A stretch of 35,019 bases of DNA from Sphaerotilus sp. (lineage in GTDB: Bacteria > Pseudomonadota > Gammaproteobacteria > Burkholderiales > Burkholderiaceae_C): assembly GCA_013299055.1 (NCBI GenBank), contig JAAFKB010000041.1:1-35019 (forward strand). Direction: 5' to 3'. A program made the position numbers and the translations under genes. Numbering within the stretch: position 1 is the first letter of the stretch; every line of letters starts with the position of its first letter. The notes under the pieces are model-generated. The model worked only from the letters and a program-made list of their open reading frames with translations, searched no databases and was not told the DNA's origin. Positions 31,318 to 35,019 of this stretch are shown here, piece after piece.

Positions 31318-32572
31318 GAGTGCTGACCACCCTGAGCACCCTGACCATCCCATCTACGTCACCCAGCCCTTTCTGCCGCCGCTGGCGGAGTTCATGCCCT
31401 ACCTGGAAAAGATCTGGGACCGCAAGCTCGTCACCAATGGCGGCCCCTTCCACCAGCAGCTCGAAGCCGAACTGGCCGCCTACCTGGGCGTGCAGCACCT
31501 GGCGCTGTTCACCAACGGCACGCTCGGCCTGCTCACCGCGCTGCAGGCCCTGCGCGTGACTGGCGAGGTCATCACCACGCCGTACTCGTTTGCCGCCACC
31601 GCGCACTCGGTGCTGTGGAACGGCCTGAAGCCTGTCTTTGCCGATATCGACCCGGACACCTGCAATCTGGATCCCGACAGCATCGAAGCCGCCATCACGC
31701 CGCAGACCACCGCCATCATGCCGGTGCATTGCTACGGTCGGCCCTGCGATGTCGAGCGCATCCAGAAGATCGCCGACACCTACGGCCTGAAGGTCATCTA
31801 CGACGCGGCGCATGCTTTCGGGGTGCAGTACAAGGGCAAGAGCCTGCTGAACTGGGGTGACCTGTCGGTGCTGAGCTTCCACGCCACCAAGGTGTATTCC
31901 ACCATCGAAGGCGGCGCCATCATCTGCCCGGACGCCAAGACCAAGCAGCGCATCGACTACCTCAAGAACTTCGGCATCGCCGACGAGGTCACGGTGATGG
32001 CGGCGGGCATCAACGGCAAGATGAACGAGGTGCAGGCCGCCTTCGGGCTGATGCAGTTGCGCCATGTGGACGACTGCATCGCCCGCCGCGGCGAGATCGC
32101 CCGGCTCTACACGCAGCAGCTCGCTGGCCTGCTGGGCATCCGCGTGCCGGACGACGCGCCGCACACGGTGCCGAACCACTCGTACTTTCCCATCTTCATC
32201 GGCCCGGACCACCCGCTCAGCCGCGACGCCGTGTACGACCGCCTGCGCCAGCGCGGCATCCATGCCCGCCGCTACTTCTACCCGCTGCTCAGCGACATGC
32301 CGATGTACCGCGGTCTGCCTTCTGCGGCCAAGGACCACCTGCCGGTCGCGCACGAGATCGCCGCGCAGGTGCTGTGCCTGCCGATCTACCCGGCGCTGTC
32401 GGATGCGGACGTGATGCGGGTGGTGGACATTCTCCGCAGCGCGCTGGTGTACGAAGGGTGGCCGGCGCAGACGGTGGCGCAGGATGGGGTGGCGGTGGCT
32501 GTGTCGGCCCCAGTGGGGGAGCCGACTGGTCGGTTGATCGAGCGGCGCTTGGGGTCTGAGCGGCGGGTCTGA
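31316..32572 (+). CDS. DegT/DnrJ/EryC1/StrS sugar aminotransferase
   Basis: A 418-residue PLP-dependent enzyme that aminates a nucleotide keto-sugar, supplying an amino sugar for the polysaccharide. Motifs: 'LALFTNGTLGLLTALQAL', 'EVITTPYSFAATAHSVLWNGLKPVFADIDPDTCNLDP', 'VHCYGRPCDV', 'VIYDAAHAFGV' (Asp163 pairs with the PLP nitrogen) and 'LSFHATKVYSTIEGGAI' with the Schiff-base Lys192. The C-terminal 35 residues after 'LRSALVYEG' are low complexity and probably disordered. ATG 31316 is preceded by GGAG (31305-31308), six bases away. The start codon overlaps that of the divergent beta-helix gene, so its promoter must lie within that gene or further upstream. Confidence 0.92.
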   Translation: MSADHPEHPDHPIYVTQPFLPPLAEFMPYLEKIWDRKLVTNGGPFHQQLEAELAAYLGVQHLALFTNGTLGLLTALQALRVTGEVITTPYSFAATAHSVLWNGLKPVFADIDPDTCNLDPDSIEAAITPQTTAIMPVHCYGRPCDVERIQKIADTYGLKVIYDAAHAFGVQYKGKSLLNWGDLSVLSFHATKVYSTIEGGAIICPDAKTKQRIDYLKNFGIADEVTVMAAGINGKMNEVQAAFGLMQLRHVDDCIARRGEIARLYTQQLAGLLGIRVPDDAPHTVPNHSYFPIFIGPDHPLSRDAVYDRLRQRGIHARRYFYPLLSDMPMYRGLPSAAKDHLPVAHEIAAQVLCLPIYPALSDADVMRVVDILRSALVYEGWPAQTVAQDGVAVAVSAPVGEPTGRLIERRLGSERRV

Positions 32573-32599
32573 GCGGGTCTTGGCTCGGCTTGGTTCGGG

Positions 32600-33868
32600 T
32601 TAGTCGCCATCTCCGAATCGTGCCGCTGGCACCACCAGCACCAGCTCCGCCTCGTCCACCATCCGGTACACCGGTCGCTGCCCGGAAAGCCGCTCGCTGC
32701 TGTCCAGGATCACCTGCACGCCCTCGCCGCGCTTGTCCATCATCGTGCTGCGGCCAGTGAACACCTGGTCCTCCTCGGCGACCACACACTTGGCGAGCAG
32801 ACTGGTCAGCGCCTCGTTGCGGGCGGCCTGACGGTAGGGCAGGCTCTCCACCGTCATCGTGTTCGGGATCGCGCCGGGCGAGTACAGCTCCAGCCGGTCG
32901 GCGAACACGCGCAGGCGGATCTTGGCGCCGTGGATCGCGTAGTCGCGGTGCGCCACGGCGTTCACCACCGCCTCGAACACGGCGGTCAGGTCGAACTGCG
33001 GCAAGTCCTGGCGGCCCATGTGCTTGCGGGCGGCCACGCGCATGTTCTTCATGACGAAGTGGCAGGCGGCGAGCACCTGCTGGTCGAGCGGGCCGGTGAT
33101 GTCCTTGGCGTCGATCTGGTAGTAGAGATGGTCGCCGGGCGGGACCACCTCGGTCCCTCGGTACGCCACCGCCTGGATGAAGGCGTTGGGCAGCCAGCGG
33201 CGCGGATCGGCGCTCGCCATCAGCACGCCGGTCACGGTCGGGCGCAGCGTGCCGTCGGCGTCGGGGCGGGCCATCGCCAGCTTGTCGAGCAGCACCTCGC
33301 GGCTGTCCTTCTGGCGCAGGCTGGCAAAGCGTTGCCACAGGTCGGGGCGCAAGTCGTCCAGCGTGGCGCCGGGCACGGGCTGTTCGTCGAAGCGGATGAT
33401 GCGGGCCTGGCTGCGCTGCTGGAACAGGCGGGCGAGGTAGTCGGGCGCCATTTCCCGTTTGGCGCTGCCGACGCGGTGCAGGTAGCCGCCGGGGCTGCGG
33501 TGGACGAACAGGCTGCGAGGCACGTCCACGCGCACGACGGGCTGTGCCATGCCGCTGGGGTCGGGCAGCGTGAGTCGCTCGATGACAGGGGTCAGCGGTG
33601 GCGTCACTCCGGTCAGGCAGAGTTCGCGCACGAAGTCCTCGACAGCATCGAGCCGTTCGACCGGGAGGCCCTGCACCTGGCGCCCGTCGTCCACACCGAG
33701 CACGCAGACACCGCCCCGGCTGTTGGCAAAGGCCGCCAGTTCGTCGGCCAGCGAATCCCGGTGCGGTGCGCTCACGCGGTGGCCGGCGAAACGGACTTCC
33801 TTCAATTCGAGGAAAGTGTCCTCGCCGAGTCGGATCTTGGCGAGCAGGTCTGGCGGGTTGTCGAACAT
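32600..33868 (-). CDS. AlbA_2 / ATP-binding putative transcriptional regulator
   Basis: A 422-residue cytoplasmic protein. Residues ~10-130 are an AlbA_2 (Schlafen-like) nucleic-acid-binding domain: 'EDTFLELKEVRF', 'SLADELAAFANSRGGVCVLGVDDGRQVQGL'. 'GYLHRVGSAKREMAPDYLARLF' follows, and the C-terminal part has a GHKL-type ATPase-like motif 'AVFEAVVNAVAHRDYAIHG...DRLELYSPGAIP' and 'GEGVQVILDSS'. Family members are poorly characterised; some accompany toxin-antitoxin or phage-defence genes. The start at ATG 33868 matches the family N-terminus; upstream sequence in frame (to 33982) is unrelated. It lies 110 bp downstream of the RES/Xre pair and converges on the aminotransferase gene. The winged-helix C-terminus seen in some relatives is absent. 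Confidence 0.85.
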   Translation of the reverse strand: MFDNPPDLLAKIRLGEDTFLELKEVRFAGHRVSAPHRDSLADELAAFANSRGGVCVLGVDDGRQVQGLPVERLDAVEDFVRELCLTGVTPPLTPVIERLTLPDPSGMAQPVVRVDVPRSLFVHRSPGGYLHRVGSAKREMAPDYLARLFQQRSQARIIRFDEQPVPGATLDDLRPDLWQRFASLRQKDSREVLLDKLAMARPDADGTLRPTVTGVLMASADPRRWLPNAFIQAVAYRGTEVVPPGDHLYYQIDAKDITGPLDQQVLAACHFVMKNMRVAARKHMGRQDLPQFDLTAVFEAVVNAVAHRDYAIHGAKIRLRVFADRLELYSPGAIPNTMTVESLPYRQAARNEALTSLLAKCVVAEEDQVFTGRSTMMDKRGEGVQVILDSSERLSGQRPVYRMVDEAELVLVVPAARFGDGD

Positions 33869-33910
33869 GGCGCGCCGTTGGCTGAGTCGTGGGGTGAGTG
33901 GGCTTGATGG

Positions 33911-33968
33911 CCAAGTTTGCCAAGTGCTCCGGCCTTTCGGGAAACTGCTCGGAAAACTACTTGGAAAC
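33911..33968. promoter_or_regulatory. Cluster of short repeats upstream of the AlbA_2 gene
   Basis: GGAAAC-type units begin at 33940, 33951 and 33963 (11 and 12 bp apart, about one helical turn), and CCAAGT occurs at 33911 and 33920 with its inverse ACTTGG at 33959. They fill the gap between the RES gene and the AlbA_2 gene and could be operator sites for a regulator of the latter. Confidence 0.35.
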
Positions 33969-33978
33969 AGCGAGCGAA

Positions 33979-34434
33979 TCAAGGCGAGCGCAACAGCCGC
34001 GCATCAAACGGGTACCGTGCCACCGACACCACTACCGCCTGTTGGGCCTGCGGGTGCAGCGGGTTGAACAGGCGGTTGAAGCTGCGCCCGACCACGGCCG
34101 ACGGCACGCGCAGCAGCAAGCTGCGCCTTTGCGCGAGCCACTCGTCGCCACAGCGGCGGGTGGCCTCGGCGTCGGCGTGCCAGTCCGGTGTGTCCGGCAA
34201 CACGGCGTCCTCGCTGCACACGTCATCCGGCAAGGCGACTTCCATCAACTGGTACTGCGCCGGCAATTCGCCAGGATGCGACACCTGCACATGGACCAGC
34301 ACCTCCAGCAGCGCCGCCGCCGGACTTTCGGCCAGGTAGACGATCGGGCGCCCTCGGTGGTGCCAGCGGCCGGGGTGCAGCACGCCGCCGGTGCCCGACA
34401 GGTCGGCGTAGTTGCTGATGCGCCAGAGGATCAC
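33979..34434 (-). CDS. RES-domain toxin (MbcT-like)
   Basis: A 151-residue toxin of the Xre-RES type II class; characterised members deplete NAD+. The core 'LWRISNYADLSGTGGVLHPGRWHHRGRPIVYLAESPAAALLEVLVHV' carries the conserved Arg of 'WRIS', the 'G-RW...G-.-YL-E-' block and the Glu of 'LLEVL'. The start GTG at 34434 gives the normal family N-terminus (ILWRIS), seven bases after the antitoxin stop; the open frame to 34584 only runs through the antitoxin gene. Antitoxin-first order and tight spacing are typical of the class. Confidence 0.88.
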   Translation of the reverse strand: MILWRISNYADLSGTGGVLHPGRWHHRGRPIVYLAESPAAALLEVLVHVQVSHPGELPAQYQLMEVALPDDVCSEDAVLPDTPDWHADAEATRRCGDEWLAQRRSLLLRVPSAVVGRSFNRLFNPLHPQAQQAVVVSVARYPFDARLLRSP

Positions 34435-34441
34435 GCCGGGC

Positions 34442-34873
34442 TCAGGCGAAGTAGCCCTGGTCGATTTCGTGCAGCCACGCCTGCACGGCCTCGAAGCCGA
34501 GGGTGTCGGCGGCGAAATCCATCGGCGCGGCGCCACCCAGGCGCTCTTTCGGGCTGTGCAGCCATGCCTGCGCGCGCACCGCATCGCCGAAGACCAGTTC
34601 CGCCAGCGTCTGCACGCGCACCAGCCGGTACAGCCCGTCGAACTCGTCGCGGCTCAGGCGGGCCTCGGCCTTGCGGCGGATCCAGGTGCGGCGCGGCACG
34701 ATGCGGTAGACATCGGCGGGCGACAGCAGGTTCTGGCCGGTGAGGCTGTGCATCAGGGCGGTGCCGAGCTGCTCCCGATCAGCACGCGCCAGGGCCATTT
34801 CGCTCGCGCCGGACGGCAGGCCCAGCGCCTGACCCAAGGTGCGGCTGAGGGTCGATTCGAGGTTGGCTTGCAT
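34442..34873 (-). CDS. Xre/MbcA/ParS-type antitoxin (DUF2384)
   Basis: A 143-residue antitoxin paired with the RES toxin. The central part 'GQNLLSPADVYRIVPRRTWIRRKAEARLSRDEFDGLYRLVRV' is the Xre-like DNA-binding region, and the C-terminus 'LAELVFGDAVRAQAWLHSPKERLGGAAPMDFAADTLGFEAVQAWLHEIDQGYFA' is the DUF2384 toxin-binding region. ATG 34873 agrees with family length; the longer frame to 34933 runs through the promoter. There is no visible Shine-Dalgarno. It likely represses its own promoter through the inverted repeat at 34917-34932. Confidence 0.88.
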   Translation of the reverse strand: MQANLESTLSRTLGQALGLPSGASEMALARADREQLGTALMHSLTGQNLLSPADVYRIVPRRTWIRRKAEARLSRDEFDGLYRLVRVQTLAELVFGDAVRAQAWLHSPKERLGGAAPMDFAADTLGFEAVQAWLHEIDQGYFA

Positions 34874-34902
34874 GCGGTGGATTCGTGGGGGGAGTGAGCC
34901 AG

Positions 34903-34931
34903 ATTCTAGGGTGTGGTGCGCCAGTTGGCAC
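34903..34931 (-). promoter_or_regulatory. Candidate promoter and operator of the RES/Xre pair
   Basis: On the minus strand GTGCCA (34931-34926) and TAGAAT (34908-34903; five of six consensus bases) are 17 bases apart. An imperfect inverted repeat TGCGCCA-GT-TGGCACA (34917-34932) covers the -35 box, a fitting operator for the antitoxin. Confidence 0.5.
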
Positions 34932-34938
34932 ACATCGG

Positions 34939-35019
34939 TCAGGAAGACGGCGTGCCCTCGTCGTCCTTGTAGACCTTCGCGAAGGTCAGGATCACCTCGC
35001 GCACCACCTTGCGCTGTGG
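34939..35019 (-). CDS. Unidentified protein, last 26 residues only
   Basis: The minus-strand frame entering from the window edge reads PQRKVVREVILTFAKVYKDD and six more residues, then TGA (34941-34939). The helical, charged pattern looks coding, but it is too short to identify. It lies upstream of and in the same direction as the RES/Xre pair, with about 65 bp between its stop and the antitoxin start. Confidence 0.5.
   Translation of the reverse strand, partial: PQRKVVREVILTFAKVYKDDEGTPSS

Noticed and set aside
1-35019. CRISPR arrays, tRNA or rRNA genes, insertion sequences
   Set aside because: No regularly spaced repeats, no tRNA-like cloverleaf or rRNA sequence, and no transposase or terminal inverted repeats were seen on either strand.

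Overview
The window is very GC-rich and densely packed. Its gene set is typical of a betaproteobacterium: the DUF2868/DUF3482 GTPase pair, an EptA phosphoethanolamine transferase followed by a PAP2 phosphatase, a PPi-dependent phosphofructokinase with DUF4197, and an EpsF/EpsG-type exopolysaccharide locus. I place it in the Burkholderiales, probably near Leptothrix, Sphaerotilus or Rubrivivax. That placement is inferred from gene families; there is no rRNA or other marker here.

Layout. 1-1700: the end of a DUF2442 gene, a HigB/HigA-like toxin-antitoxin pair under a perfect 18-bp palindrome, gene debris and a small lipoprotein. 1.76-4.33 kb: a membrane diguanylate cyclase translationally coupled to a PstS-like periplasmic binding protein. 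4.43-5.11 kb: a second, broken DUF2442 copy and a TlpA-like thioredoxin. 5.18-10.84 kb: a 1537-residue CHAT protease-like protein (hydrolase-like, M17-N-like, CHAT and TPR parts) followed by a TRAFs-binding/DUF4071-type protein whose N-terminal domain looks internally deleted. This is a candidate conflict or cell-death locus. 10.85-12.78 kb: pfp and DUF4197 on the minus strand. 12.94-15.29 kb: eptA and PAP2. 15.3-15.8 kb: non-coding or small-ORF region with several palindromes. 15.8-18.76 kb: DUF2868 membrane protein and DUF3482 GTPase.

18.76-32.57 kb is an exopolysaccharide locus. A minus-strand unit (initiating sugar-phosphate transferase, then a glycosyltransferase) diverges, across a 348-bp AT-richer region with several inverted repeats, from a tightly packed plus-strand operon: epsF-like chain-length protein, epsG-like tyrosine kinase, flippase, polymerase, GT2, GT4, and a 731-residue fusion of a GT4 glycosyltransferase to a second EpsG-like kinase. 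A convergent beta-helix protein and a DegT aminotransferase follow. Sugar-PP-undecaprenol would be made by the initiating transferase, extended by the glycosyltransferases, flipped by Wzx, polymerised by Wzy, and controlled in length by EpsF/EpsG.

32.6-35.0 kb: an AlbA_2-type ATP-binding regulator, a RES/Xre (MbcTA-like) toxin-antitoxin pair, and the last codons of an unidentified minus-strand gene.

The most interesting observations are: (i) the GT4-kinase fusion beside a stand-alone EpsG paralogue; (ii) a tandem 24-5-24-residue repeat in both kinases that matches the layout of MshEN cyclic-di-GMP-binding domains, with a diguanylate cyclase in the same window; and (iii) the CHAT locus with a hydrolase-like domain lacking its nucleophile and a partner whose effector domain is gutted. 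All identifications rest on reading motifs; no database search was run.
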